Origin: a virus
DNA: 53,537 nucleotides
Strand: one strand, 5' to 3'
IMG/VR virus record: IMGVR_UViG_3300031699_000001
Location: 1-53,537 of that record
Numbering within the stretch: the first letter of the stretch is position 1; every line of letters starts with the position of its first letter. Below the pieces are notes generated by a model. That model made no database searches. It had not been told where the DNA came from and saw only the letters and a list, made by a program, of their open reading frames with translations. The translations under genes were made by a program, and so were the position numbers. Of this stretch, positions 37,043 to 46,166 are shown one piece after another.

Positions 37043-38866
37043 CTAGCGAAGCCATAGTCCCACGCCAACTTCAATTCTACCAGCAGGAGCAGGAAACGTA
37101 AAATATACGTCTAACACTCTCTCACCTGCATTTATTTGGCTTTGTGGATTATTACTAGCATCTGCTATTACTTGTACATGGTCATCAAACTTTGTCGGCT
37201 TGCCGTCGCTTCCGAATCCTTGACCGAAAGTTTCACCTTGTTTAACGGCGCCTGTGGATCCTCTTTCCCATAATGAGCGCATAAAATTATATATAGCATC
37301 TCTATCTTGCAGAATCCTTTCAAAGCTATTAGGTTGATTTTCGCTTGATTGTAAACTATCGACTGTTGATACTTTTACATATTCTCTCATCATTATTGCA
37401 TTGAAGAAAGAATATTCCTGAGTTGTTGACGGAGTGAATAAGTTCCTTATTACATAGCCATTACCACTTAAAAATTGAATTATATTAACTCCTGCCTCTG
37501 CAATATCCGTTCTATCTTGATCAGAAATTATTCCTAAATTATCATTGTCAATTCCAATAATTCCGAAAATAGGAGTATCTTTCTGGGGTATATAATGAAT
37601 ACCTTTTAAACCTATTGTTCTCATTATCGTACCCATCACAAATGCAACATTTGGAATTATTCTAGGCAATGCAGTATCGCTAGTTGAAAATGGATCATCT
37701 ATTTTTACCCATTCCGCAACTATTGTCATTAAAACATCATCGCTTCTTTGAAAGTTGTTACCGATAGTAATCAGCTGTGCTTTTGTTCTATCCTGTGCAA
37801 TATTGATTATTACTTTCGGATTATCCTCTCTTGCTTTACACCATGTTTCCATAGCAAGTTGTATAGAGCTTGTAGTAGTTTCTGGGTTACAGATAAGTCT
37901 TACAGGCAAATTATCTAAATTACTTAAAGCAAACGCCCAATGTGCCGCCGTTGTTGCTGCCGTTCCATCTACTCCACTTGCAAGATATGTAACCGTTGTT
38001 ACATCCGACGGCCAGTCTAAATCAACTGTTGCCGGTGTAGTTGCGGCTCTTGTTATGTCTATCCATTTTGAAGTTGAAAAAACATTTTCTACATAATAAT
38101 CAGTTACTAAACTATTTATAGAACAATATATTCTACCAAGATTTTTATCAACTTCGGTTACTATGCCTTTTGAGTCTTTTCTCCAAACTTGTATTTTAAT
38201 ACCCATTACTTCTACGACATCCGTTGCTGTTGCTTTTTTAGTCGCATGTATTACGTTTGTAAAAGATACCTTTTTTAAAGTTTCATCGACTGTGGTTACT
38301 ACATGATAAACCGTTTCTGCCCCGCCGTCTGTTAAGAATATTTTTAATGTATCACCAATTTTTACATCCGAAACGCTTGTTAAATAAATCCAAGTATCTG
38401 TTGCAAGTCCAGTTGTAGAACAAGTAGAAGAAAATCTTGCACCGTTTGTTAATGTATAACCGGTACGATTGCCAGATATACCATATTCTAACGCCCCACC
38501 TGATTTTACTTGATACCCTGCTTTTAATGTTAATAAAGTTGATGGCGTTTGATTCTGTATTATTACGCTTGCATTTACGGCATCAATTGCCGCACCGTCA
38601 TTACCAACGTGAGAGCTTACATATAATGTAGAATCGACTCCAACTGCATTTGAGAAAAAACCATTAACAGATTCAGGAGTATACCAAGATGAACTTATAT
38701 CATATCCGTATATATCTTGAAATTCTTTTGGGCTTCTTACTGCAAACGCTTGATCATATTTTCTTTCTGTATGTCCTATAATCCCTCCGATTAGAAAGTC
38801 TGCGGGTTCTACTACTTTACTTTTTATTGTCGGTCTATTGACACCATGAACACCTAAAGTCTTCAT
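37043..38866 (-). CDS. Tail sheath protein, 607 residues
   Basis: Its N-terminus is the sheath type (GGIIGHTERKYDQAFAVRSP, then the KEFQDIYGYDIS helix), with a large strand-rich middle (beta insertion about 110-270) and the C-terminal RVLDVYFTFPAPAGRIEVGV strand that docks in the next subunit. Establishes a contractile tail. GGAGGTAAGTGA ribosome site. Confidence 0.93.
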   Translation of the reverse strand: MKTLGVHGVNRPTIKSKVVEPADFLIGGIIGHTERKYDQAFAVRSPKEFQDIYGYDISSSWYTPESVNGFFSNAVGVDSTLYVSSHVGNDGAAIDAVNASVIIQNQTPSTLLTLKAGYQVKSGGALEYGISGNRTGYTLTNGARFSSTCSTTGLATDTWIYLTSVSDVKIGDTLKIFLTDGGAETVYHVVTTVDETLKKVSFTNVIHATKKATATDVVEVMGIKIQVWRKDSKGIVTEVDKNLGRIYCSINSLVTDYYVENVFSTSKWIDITRAATTPATVDLDWPSDVTTVTYLASGVDGTAATTAAHWAFALSNLDNLPVRLICNPETTTSSIQLAMETWCKAREDNPKVIINIAQDRTKAQLITIGNNFQRSDDVLMTIVAEWVKIDDPFSTSDTALPRIIPNVAFVMGTIMRTIGLKGIHYIPQKDTPIFGIIGIDNDNLGIISDQDRTDIAEAGVNIIQFLSGNGYVIRNLFTPSTTQEYSFFNAIMMREYVKVSTVDSLQSSENQPNSFERILQDRDAIYNFMRSLWERGSTGAVKQGETFGQGFGSDGKPTKFDDHVQVIADASNNPQSQINAGERVLDVYFTFPAPAGRIEVGVGLWLR

Positions 38867-39114
38867 TCACTTACCTCCTGAATAACTATTTTCTTTAATG
38901 CCGATTTTATGTCGTCATGTTCACTTTGTTTTTTTGTTATTATTACGCTATCCCCTTCTTTCCCTCTTGGTTCTAGTCTATACATAATGCTGCCTATATA
39001 TAACTCATAAGGAGCGTTATTTCTATTTATAACCATAAACTTTGATTCTTTTTTTCTTTTTACAGGGATATTCTCTTTTATCTCTTCTTTTATTTCTTCT
39101 TTGATATCTTCCAT
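38863..39114 (-). CDS. Small hypothetical virion-region protein, 83 residues
   Basis: Acidic Glu/Lys/Ile repeat N-terminus (IKEEIKEEIKENI), then a beta segment (YELYIGSIMYRLEPRG). It starts at ATG 39114 after GAGGCTAATTG. Position just upstream of the sheath suggests a small neck or sheath-terminator role. Confidence 0.6.
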   Translation of the reverse strand: MEDIKEEIKEEIKENIPVKRKKESKFMVINRNNAPYELYIGSIMYRLEPRGKEGDSVIITKKQSEHDDIKSALKKIVIQEVSE

Positions 39115-40313
39115 CAATTAGCCTCCACATAGATATTATTTGTTAAAGTTGTCGTATTAGGCAACGTTATTCCTTCATCAAAATACTCTTGTATTTCTAC
39201 TATACAAGTGTATACTTTTTTATACACTAAATCCTCCGGCATTATCGGGTCTATTACAGCCGGATCGCCTTGAAAATTAACTTGATATCTCTTACCGTTA
39301 ATCCATAGTAATTCACTTTCAATTGACTGTCTTACCGCATCGCTCATTATCTGCATTATTTGTTCATGTCTAGCTTCTAAATGAAACTCGATATTCCAGT
39401 TCATAATCTCAGGATTTTTTCTCTCATTCACAGTTTGATCGGCTCTATAAGAATAAAGCTCTTTTGTCTGTTTATTATGTCTATTTACAACCGTCGGTTG
39501 CCATCCTTTAATCATAATGCCCGGGATTAAAACCTCTCTATTCATTCCGTATTCAACCGGTATTCTTAGATATACCGTACCGGCTGCAAAGTCGTTTATT
39601 ATCTCATCACCGTCATACATTGAGTTTATTTTATAATAGCTTTCATCGTTTTCATCAAGTTGATGATCTTCACTATTTGTAATATCTTTAATCCTTACAA
39701 CTGAGTATTTATTTATATAATCTTTATTACCGGTTATCTTTAATTCAGTATCACCATCGCTGACAACCGTTGACCCTATTGATACACCGTCTCCGATCAT
39801 ATCCGTTAATCTATTTTCAACTTTTGTTTTAAATGACTTATAGATATCTAAAGGTATCTGATCTTTATAAGCAATAATAGAGCTTATAAATAAATAATCA
39901 GATTCATCATGTAATGCTGTTATTCGTATTCTGTCAATAGTTGTTAAGTCTCTAACATCAAAGACAACGGGAGTAAACGAGTTATATGTCGGTATACAAA
40001 AATCAGTCATTGTACTATTAAAATCTATGGAGTATTTAAAATCAGAATAACTCGTTAATTGGCCTCCCTGATTCTTTAATCTTGTAGAATATATCCACAT
40101 AACAATCTCATCATAAGAACTTATATCAATTGCGGTAAATGTTTTCTGAACGTATTCACCGCTTGCATCTCCAATACATTGTATCATTAACGAATAGTCA
40201 TTTTCATTTGCAATGTAAGCCGGTATTTGATTAGTGCCTGCGACTTTCATTTTAGTTATATCTGAGTTTGTCCAACTTGTTATGGAGTCTAAATTATCAA
40301 TGGTAAGCATCAT
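39114..40313 (-). CDS. Virion structural protein with N-terminal carbohydrate-binding-like domain, 399 residues
   Basis: Residues about 10-150 read like a jelly-roll binding domain (YSLMIQCIGDASGEYVQKTF, YDEIVMWIYSTR, FDVRDLTTIDRIRITAL). The C-terminal half (about 150-399) looks like a neck/tail-terminator-type fold (LYSYRADQTVNERKNPEIMN, YTCIVEIQEYFDEG). A plausible tail terminator or neck decoration. Ribosome site AGGAGGCTAAAAACT. Confidence 0.6.
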   Translation of the reverse strand: MMLTIDNLDSITSWTNSDITKMKVAGTNQIPAYIANENDYSLMIQCIGDASGEYVQKTFTAIDISSYDEIVMWIYSTRLKNQGGQLTSYSDFKYSIDFNSTMTDFCIPTYNSFTPVVFDVRDLTTIDRIRITALHDESDYLFISSIIAYKDQIPLDIYKSFKTKVENRLTDMIGDGVSIGSTVVSDGDTELKITGNKDYINKYSVVRIKDITNSEDHQLDENDESYYKINSMYDGDEIINDFAAGTVYLRIPVEYGMNREVLIPGIMIKGWQPTVVNRHNKQTKELYSYRADQTVNERKNPEIMNWNIEFHLEARHEQIMQIMSDAVRQSIESELLWINGKRYQVNFQGDPAVIDPIMPEDLVYKKVYTCIVEIQEYFDEGITLPNTTTLTNNIYVEAN

Positions 40314-40893
40314 AGTTTTTAGCCTCCTGTTGTTTTTTCTTAATCAAGTTCTTTATCCTTTTATCCCTACCGCTAACTATCCATTCATTTATACTAGCTG
40401 CAAAATTAGCAACTAAACTTCTATTGTCTTTCTCATTATAAAACTCATTAAACGCTTTTTTCCCTGCCGGCCTTGCCGGTATCACTATTGCTACTTTGCC
40501 GTTAAAAATAGTCTTACCGTATTCATGCACATAAAACAAGGTCTTTAAACTTATATTTGCTTTATGATGTTTTCTATCACTCGGTCTTATTCTATATCCG
40601 TTCTTTAGCTTTCTTATCATAAGCATTTGACGGTATAGTCTTTTATCGTCCCCACCCATGCCCATTAACGGATTATCTGGTTGTGGATATCCTTGTCTTT
40701 GCTTTTCCCTTACCGTTTCGGGCTTTAATCGCTTTAATCCAAAACTATCATTTTCTATACCTTTAACAAATATATCAATCAATCTTACCGCATCAGCTTT
40801 TCGCTGAGCGTCTATATATCCCTTATGATAATCATGGAGTCGGTTAAATCTGCCTTCAAGTCTTTTCCCAACTTGTTTTAAGTTAGCTATCAT
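40297..40893 (-). CDS. Tail completion / neck protein, gpG-HK97gp10-like, 198 residues
   Basis: LKRLKPETVREKQRQGYP, PLMGMGG and YVHEYGKTIFNG...IPARPAGKKAF match the neck protein of the Mu gpG/HK97 gp10 type, where substrate-like RPFL-type and PLxxTG-type motifs are conserved. Helical N- and C-terminal arms. Closes the tail tip toward the head. Confidence 0.8.
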   Translation of the reverse strand: MIANLKQVGKRLEGRFNRLHDYHKGYIDAQRKADAVRLIDIFVKGIENDSFGLKRLKPETVREKQRQGYPQPDNPLMGMGGDDKRLYRQMLMIRKLKNGYRIRPSDRKHHKANISLKTLFYVHEYGKTIFNGKVAIVIPARPAGKKAFNEFYNEKDNRSLVANFAASINEWIVSGRDKRIKNLIKKKQQEAKNYDAYH

Positions 40894-41513
40894 TCTTTTC
40901 TAAGCCCCAGCACTATATATAAATAACTATTACCAAATCTAGTTAAATTGTTCCTGTCTACTATTTTATACGTCTCAGCGTTATGCTTTACAGTTGATCT
41001 ATTTAGGATAATATCGTTTAAGTCATAACCGGCATCTATCCAATCTTGATAAGCTGTTTTAACCGATACTTGACAATCTTCTTTTAATCCAGTCTCATCA
41101 AGTTCATTCTTTGAAGGGTTCTCAATAATCGGATATGCCTTAACCCAAAATGACTTTGATTGAGCTTTTCGTTTGATCGAATTATAGTCATCTCTTGTTA
41201 CATTCGTTTCATCTCTCAAAACTATTTGTATCAATGATCCTTCATTATTAACAATGTTTTGTACTTCTTTTCTTGCCTCGCATGTCTCCTGCAATTTATA
41301 AGGCGGTACGTCGCTAAACAAAACATTTACAGTGCCGTCAAGTAAAGCATTATCTGACATTGTTAATTCGTCAACATCATCTATCGTCAATACAGTCGTG
41401 CAAATAGGTATATAATCACTCTTGTATAAAAATAACCCTGCTGCCATTCTGTTAGTGTCAACTGTAAGGGTAGGGCTTCCTAATGTAAATACTGCACTTC
41501 GTGTATATTCCAT
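40890..41513 (-). CDS. Head-tail connector region protein, 207 residues
   Basis: Mixed fold: starts with strands (VFTLGSPTLTVDTNR), a helical middle (YNSIKRKAQSKSFWVKAYPI) and a C-terminal NNLTRFGNSYLYIVLGL strand, similar to head-closure or stopper proteins in order. One-base and ATGA overlaps with both neighbours. Family not recognised. Confidence 0.62.
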   Translation of the reverse strand: MEYTRSAVFTLGSPTLTVDTNRMAAGLFLYKSDYIPICTTVLTIDDVDELTMSDNALLDGTVNVLFSDVPPYKLQETCEARKEVQNIVNNEGSLIQIVLRDETNVTRDDYNSIKRKAQSKSFWVKAYPIIENPSKNELDETGLKEDCQVSVKTAYQDWIDAGYDLNDIILNRSTVKHNAETYKIVDRNNLTRFGNSYLYIVLGLRKE

Positions 41514-42136
41514 TAAACTACACTCGTTCCATATCGTCTTATTTTATAATAAGCAAGTCTAAATAATTCATTACGAATATTTGTATATTTGCCTCGCCTT
41601 CCATAACTCTTACTAAATGCCTCTGCGGAAGTATCACCACCCCCGAATCTTCCTTCAATTTGTGTCAACATCATTTCAGCTGTTAAAAATGAAATAGCCT
41701 CTTTTATCCCTGCCGGTATATCGGCATCCTCATATCCAACCGTGTAAACGATTTTCATGTTCTTTTGGCCTTTTGGGAAAACCGGCATAATCCAGGTTTC
41801 AACTGCATTTCTTTTGGCTTTCAGCATTCCTTCATCTGCGAGTAACTCTACATTCGAGAGGTTTAAAACTCTTTGGTTATCCCCACCGAGTACATATCTA
41901 ATTTCAGTCAATGACTTAATATCACGCCTTGACAAGTATAATATATTAGTACCGTTTCCGCTTACATACTCTGTTATAGTTTCAACACCTGTAAACTTAG
42001 AGCGTGTCATTTCTTCAACTGTTGGAATAACATAATTATCCCGACGTGCTTCTATCCATGCGTCTGATATAACATTGCTTGAAATGCAATAACCTTCGAG
42101 TACGGCTCTGATTTCCGTTGCGGTCGGTTTACTCAT
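41513..42136 (-). CDS. Head-tail adaptor protein, 207 residues
   Basis: Helical N-terminus (ATEIRAVLEGYCISSNVISD), a beta hairpin (YLSRRDIKSLTEIRYVLGGD) and helical end (IPAGIKEAISFLTAEMMLTQ), the layout of Gp6/gp15-type adaptors that sit under the portal. The order portal, capsid, adaptor, stopper agrees. Confidence 0.75.
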   Translation of the reverse strand: MSKPTATEIRAVLEGYCISSNVISDAWIEARRDNYVIPTVEEMTRSKFTGVETITEYVSGNGTNILYLSRRDIKSLTEIRYVLGGDNQRVLNLSNVELLADEGMLKAKRNAVETWIMPVFPKGQKNMKIVYTVGYEDADIPAGIKEAISFLTAEMMLTQIEGRFGGGDTSAEAFSKSYGRRGKYTNIRNELFRLAYYKIRRYGTSVV

Positions 42137-42462
42137 AATCCAGCCTTTAGAAGTATGCTATAATATTTCGGGGTTTCAGCCAAATGATCTAATGCTACTC
42201 TTGCGGCTATTATTGGCTCATTCGTATGTTCCATTTCAACCTTAATGCCTTTTCTCAATTCAGCTTCGTCAATATCTTTTATATTCAGCTTTTTCTTTTT
42301 AGCATTTCCACTATTAAAAAAACTCGTTAATAACCCATAAGCGATTGATTCCAGTTTGTCCGGTTCTACTCCTAACTTACCCGCTAAGGCATGGAACTCT
42401 TCATCATTAACCGGAGCTTTATGAGTTTGCATAAACTTTACTACTTCTATTTTTAAATCCAT
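42133..42462 (-). CDS. DUF5661-like protein in the connector cluster, 109 residues
   Basis: The C-terminal half has LRKGIKVEMEHTNEPIIAAR followed by VALDHLAETPKYYSILLKAG, the EH-T-DHL-E-P-YY signature of DUF5661. The two His and Glu could bind a metal. AAGAGGCTAAA ribosome site after the terminator-like hairpin. It overlaps the adaptor start. Function unknown. Confidence 0.75.
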   Translation of the reverse strand: MDLKIEVVKFMQTHKAPVNDEEFHALAGKLGVEPDKLESIAYGLLTSFFNSGNAKKKKLNIKDIDEAELRKGIKVEMEHTNEPIIAARVALDHLAETPKYYSILLKAGL

Positions 42463-42475
42463 TTTAGCCTCTTAT

Positions 42476-42505
42476 AAAAATATCCGTTTTTCAGGGTGAA
42501 CGGAT
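42476..42505 (-). terminator. Intrinsic terminator inside the head gene block
   Basis: Minus strand ATCCGTT-N10-AACGGAT (42505-42482), a perfect 7-bp stem, then ATTTTT. It separates the capsid/beta-helix genes from the connector and tail genes and may lower their transcript level (partial terminator). Confidence 0.7.
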
Positions 42506-42527
42506 TCAAAACCCTTTTTCGTTTAAT

Positions 42528-42569
42528 AGCCTTATAAGGCTTTAACAATCGGCACGGTTAATGCCGATT
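42528..42569 (-). promoter_or_regulatory. Two hairpins after the 35-residue gene
   Basis: AATCGGCA/TGCCGATT (42547-42554 with 42562-42569, 8-bp stem, 7-base loop) and the perfect palindrome AGCCTTATAAGGCT (42528-42541). Neither has a U-run on the minus strand, so they look like mRNA stabilising or processing structures; the terminator at 42476-42505 follows. Confidence 0.5.
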
Positions 42570-42578
42570 ATAAAAACT

Positions 42579-42686
42579 TTATTCTTCTTCTTTTACTACT
42601 CTTCTTGTATCTTTTTTAACTTCTATTTTAGTTACTATTTCCGGTTGTTTATCTATTATTTCTATCCAGTCATCATCTCTTCTCAT
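42579..42686 (-). CDS. Very small charged protein, 35 residues
   Basis: MRRDDDWIEIIDKQPEIVTK then a Lys/Arg/Glu tail. AAGGAGTTTATA is a strong site before ATG, so translation is likely. It lies between the beta-helix gene and the hairpins; too short for common cut-offs. A possible capsid accessory peptide. Confidence 0.6.
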   Translation of the reverse strand: MRRDDDWIEIIDKQPEIVTKIEVKKDTRRVVKEEE

Positions 42687-42696
42687 TATAAACTCC

Positions 42697-43680
42697 TTAT
42701 TGATTAGTACCAATTCCACCGGCTGCACTTGCTGCTGCTGCTACTGCATTATTATAAATAATGCCCCTATTATTTGAATCCCACTCAGCCGCACCATCTG
42801 TGAAAGCCATACAGTCTTTTAATATAATCTTTCCTTGTACTATTCCAGCCTTGATATTAAATACAGATGTTTGTGCGATTGTCTGGTTAACAGAATCAGT
42901 AAAGAACAAACAATTTTTAAACATTAAATATCTATCAATTGCGGTTGCATCTTCCAGTGTTACGGTTGCATAGCCTGCCGCACCTGCATAACCATATAAC
43001 TGGCAATCTTCAAATACGTTTCTGGTTGCTGCGCCGTCAAGCCATAGTTCCGTAGCGTCCGCATCACGAGTCGCTGTATCGACTCCAATTTGACAACCTT
43101 TAAATACATTTTCAGCACCGCCATTTATTTTTACACTTGCCGATCCTGCTACGCTCATTGTTGCATTTCCTATTCCTGCAAAATGACAATTTTCAAAGTA
43201 ATTTCTTTGTCCCGTAACTGTCAAACATATCTTTGACGTTGCATCCGCAACTCCATGAAATGCATATATGTTCTTCCATACACATCCACTTCCAGATACT
43301 TTTAACAGATCAATGCCGGTTGCGGTTGATAATTGAAATATCCTCGCTCTTTTGCCCACCCCTACGGGAGCGCAAAATCCTATTAAATGTGCATAGCTTT
43401 TAGCCCAATCAAGTTGAGCGGATAAAGTTACGCCCGTTGTACCTGCCATATAAACCAACACGTCATTATAGCCATCTCGTAACACACTATATCCATAGGT
43501 TAATGTTTTAAAGGCTTTATCATAAGATTGGCCATCATTTGAATCCGCCCCATTTGTTGGGTCAAGATAATATATTTTACCTACATTTATACCTAAGGAT
43601 TGCATGACTTGATCGCCCAGCTTAACAAGTTGATTAGCTGGCATAGCATTATTTATTATATTTGCTTCATCTCTAGTCAT
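42697..43680 (-). CDS. Right-handed beta-helix protein (possible capsid fibre or decoration), 327 residues
   Basis: IYYLDPTNGADSNDGQSYDK...AFKTLTYGYSVL (about 37-67) is the start motif of DUF1565-type beta-helices; then regular rungs (NYFENCHFAGIG, NVFKGCQIGVD, NVFEDCQLYGYA, LMFKNCLFF, IILKDCMAF), each with a Cys/Phe turn. It is encoded right after the capsid gene, not with the tail fibre, so a head fibre or decoration that touches host sugars is a good guess. Confidence 0.8.
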   Translation of the reverse strand: MTRDEANIINNAMPANQLVKLGDQVMQSLGINVGKIYYLDPTNGADSNDGQSYDKAFKTLTYGYSVLRDGYNDVLVYMAGTTGVTLSAQLDWAKSYAHLIGFCAPVGVGKRARIFQLSTATGIDLLKVSGSGCVWKNIYAFHGVADATSKICLTVTGQRNYFENCHFAGIGNATMSVAGSASVKINGGAENVFKGCQIGVDTATRDADATELWLDGAATRNVFEDCQLYGYAGAAGYATVTLEDATAIDRYLMFKNCLFFTDSVNQTIAQTSVFNIKAGIVQGKIILKDCMAFTDGAAEWDSNNRGIIYNNAVAAAASAAGGIGTNQ

Positions 43681-43955
43681 ATTTTTAACTCCTTCAATAA
43701 AAGATAACCCTGTCTTATAAGGTCATCTCTAATTTGTTTACTATACGTATAACAAACATTATTTACTACTTTTACAATCTCATTATCAATTGTAATTTCA
43801 TAGTTTCTTGGATTACCAACTTCCCACTCCGGACAGTGAAGCTGATATCTTACCTCTTCCTTTTTCTCTTGCTTTTCCTTTTGTTCTATCTTTACCTTTT
43901 CGGATATAAGCGGAGCTTTAAGCCCCGCATTATATTCTTTATATGTTTTTAACAT
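43677..43955 (-). CDS. Small hypothetical protein in the capsid block, 92 residues
   Basis: A charged first half (EKVKIEQKEKQEKKEEVRY) and a mixed second half with two Cys (QLHCPEWEVG, NNVCYTY). Lies 2 bases after the capsid stop. Possibly a decoration or completion protein; not recognised. Confidence 0.6.
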   Translation of the reverse strand: MLKTYKEYNAGLKAPLISEKVKIEQKEKQEKKEEVRYQLHCPEWEVGNPRNYEITIDNEIVKVVNNVCYTYSKQIRDDLIRQGYLLLKELKI

Positions 43956-43957
43956 TA

Positions 43958-45433
43958 TCAGTAAGTCCTAACTCCACGATGATACACGCTTGTCATATCT
44001 GCGCTTGGTACTAACGCACAATAACTCTTTATCAAGAATGGTAAAAAGTCATCTGTTTGTGCAAGTGGAGTTGTGGTAATTAAACCATCAAAATTACTTC
44101 CACCCTGGTTTGTATAAACAAGTTTACCTAGTCCCTGAATTGGGTCTAAATCCCATAAGAATATAGACTCTGGAACGTCATGTGCCGCCTCTTGTTCATA
44201 AGCAACATCCCTTGTCTGCCATAAGCTCACGCTTGCTGTGATAGTACCGGCTGCCATTGTAGTAGTTCCGTCTGTATATGAGAAAGTCGGATTATAAACT
44301 GTTGGATTAGTTGTAAAAGTTACACTTGTTACACCTATCGCATTGTTTGTTCCGTTTGTATCATAAGTAAAGCCCGGAAGTTCAGCAACTAATACTTCTG
44401 TATTTACAGTGTCTGAACAGTATATCTTATATCTAAGATTTGCTGTATTAGCAGTCCATGTTAAAGTTAGAGTTGATGTATTTCCGCCAGCTGTGACCTG
44501 GCTTTCTTCGATTGCTAGTTGTTCACCGTCAAGTGTTACTGCCGCAATTTTGAAAAAGTATTCATCATCTGGTATTGTTCCACCCGCTGCATTAGTTGTC
44601 GGGGTTACGGTCGTCATAGTTGTTAATGGTCTTGTAGAAGTTGATTCTACTATAGGAATATCCCTATATGCGTTCATTCTCCAACCGCCGTTAATTTCAA
44701 CTTGACTCATAGTTCCGGATAAACCTTGATTTAACCTTACATTTGTCAATAGCTGAGATACGAAAGATAACATCTCAGGAGACATTACAAAACATCTTCG
44801 ATGCTTAGAGCCGCCCTTCCTGTTTGATCTGTCAATCATGTCATCAAGAAACTTTAATGAAGTTTTTGTTACTCCATATCTTGCCTCTACGATTCTATTA
44901 AGGCATACTGTTGCACTTGCTGAATTGTAGTAAGTTCCTATCAATTTATCTAGCCCGCTAAACTCATAAGGATTAGCGTCTGCATTACCATATAAAATAG
45001 CGTTAACTAAATCATACACTTGTACGATAAGTTGATTTTCCATTTCATAAGCTGCGGCATCAATATACTCGCCGCTTGTATCTTGTAAGAAGTTTGTTAC
45101 CGCGCCTTTTCTACGAATAACTTTTAATGTTACACCCGTTTTTACAGTTGTACTGTTAGTTGTCGGAGTTGTAGCATTTTCGCCCATTGCGCCACCGGCT
45201 GCGGGTAGTGTTGTCAACCTATTGAACTCATGGTATTTGCCTTGAATCTTCTTAGATTGTGTTAAAGCAAGTTCAGGTGAAAGTCTAATAATTAAATTAG
45301 TAATTTCTTTTTCCAAACTCTGAGGAATTAAGCCTTCCCCTACACCTGTTGCAGATGAAAGAGCTTTTTTAATTAAGCTAACATTCTCACCTGCAAATCT
45401 ATTAAATTGTCTTAACTGTTGAATTCCGTTCAT
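43958..45433 (-). CDS. Major capsid protein with an inserted Ig/FN3-like domain, 491 residues
   Basis: HK97-type pattern: N-arm with ATGVGEGLIPQSLEKEITNL (29-48), E-loop region (AAGGAMGENATTPTTNS, 78-94), spine helix (YIDAAAYEMENQLIVQVYDL, 123-142) and the P-domain/A-domain strands through about 265. Residues about 266-405 hold an extra Thr-rich beta sandwich (DEYFFKIAAVTLDGEQLAI) before the capsid fold resumes (WQTRDVAYEQEAAHDVPESI). Surface display domain is likely. Processed by the upstream protease, probably near the N-arm. Confidence 0.9.
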   Translation of the reverse strand: MNGIQQLRQFNRFAGENVSLIKKALSSATGVGEGLIPQSLEKEITNLIIRLSPELALTQSKKIQGKYHEFNRLTTLPAAGGAMGENATTPTTNSTTVKTGVTLKVIRRKGAVTNFLQDTSGEYIDAAAYEMENQLIVQVYDLVNAILYGNADANPYEFSGLDKLIGTYYNSASATVCLNRIVEARYGVTKTSLKFLDDMIDRSNRKGGSKHRRCFVMSPEMLSFVSQLLTNVRLNQGLSGTMSQVEINGGWRMNAYRDIPIVESTSTRPLTTMTTVTPTTNAAGGTIPDDEYFFKIAAVTLDGEQLAIEESQVTAGGNTSTLTLTWTANTANLRYKIYCSDTVNTEVLVAELPGFTYDTNGTNNAIGVTSVTFTTNPTVYNPTFSYTDGTTTMAAGTITASVSLWQTRDVAYEQEAAHDVPESIFLWDLDPIQGLGKLVYTNQGGSNFDGLITTTPLAQTDDFLPFLIKSYCALVPSADMTSVYHRGVRTY

Positions 45434-45443
45434 TTATATACTC

Positions 45444-46166
45444 CTATCTTTTTGCAACTAGGCTTGCAAGGATTGACTTATCCGCTAAGGACTTTCTTAC
45501 CTTATCTATATTTGATAAAGTGCTTTCTTCTTTTTCTACACTCTGAATATTCAGTGCCTTTGCTATATAAGCAAGTGTAGCCTCTGCGTCTTTAGGGTTG
45601 TTCAAACCTTTTCTAACCTGTTGTTCTTCTTTTACTGCATAGCTTTTTTCAATTTCATTTGCAATGCCTAACCCATTGATTAGATTGCCGATTGCATTTT
45701 CAGTCACCTCTTGTCTTGCAAGTAAATTCTTGTTTATTTTTACAAGTTCGTTTAATACTTTATTAGTTGAACTTGAATCATTCTTTACTGATTTCTTTAC
45801 ATTAGATTTAAAACCTATTTTGTTTAAAATAGCTTTTGCAACTTCGTCAATTGTTTCCTCTGTTATGTTTGTAAGAGGTTCTTCAATTAGTTCTTCTGAG
45901 TCGTCATTTGCTACCGATCCGTCTGACGGGGTATCAATTGTTGACTTGTTTACTTCCTCATCTTTTTCGTCTTTCTTATCTTCTTTATCCTCAGCGTCTA
46001 AAGCCATTAAAACTTCGTCATTAGCTTCTAACTCGTTTCCTGATTGCATATCTTCCTCTCCTGTCATTTCTTCAGAGCCTTCACTCTGTAATAGTTGCTG
46101 AACTAAGCTCATTATATTGTTTAACAATACTTTTTCTTCGTTCTCATTCTCTTTTCTTATAATCAT
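45444..46166 (-). CDS. Acidic scaffold candidate, 240 residues
   Basis: Very acidic first half (EDKEDKKDEKDEEVNKS) and a helical second half (NKVLNELVKINKNLLARQEV), without globular domain signs. It sits between protease and capsid, where scaffolds are encoded, and the helical C-terminus would bind the shell. GGAGTAATAAAAT ribosome site. Not a firmly known family. Confidence 0.65.
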   Translation of the reverse strand: MIIRKENENEEKVLLNNIMSLVQQLLQSEGSEEMTGEEDMQSGNELEANDEVLMALDAEDKEDKKDEKDEEVNKSTIDTPSDGSVANDDSEELIEEPLTNITEETIDEVAKAILNKIGFKSNVKKSVKNDSSSTNKVLNELVKINKNLLARQEVTENAIGNLINGLGIANEIEKSYAVKEEQQVRKGLNNPKDAEATLAYIAKALNIQSVEKEESTLSNIDKVRKSLADKSILASLVAKR

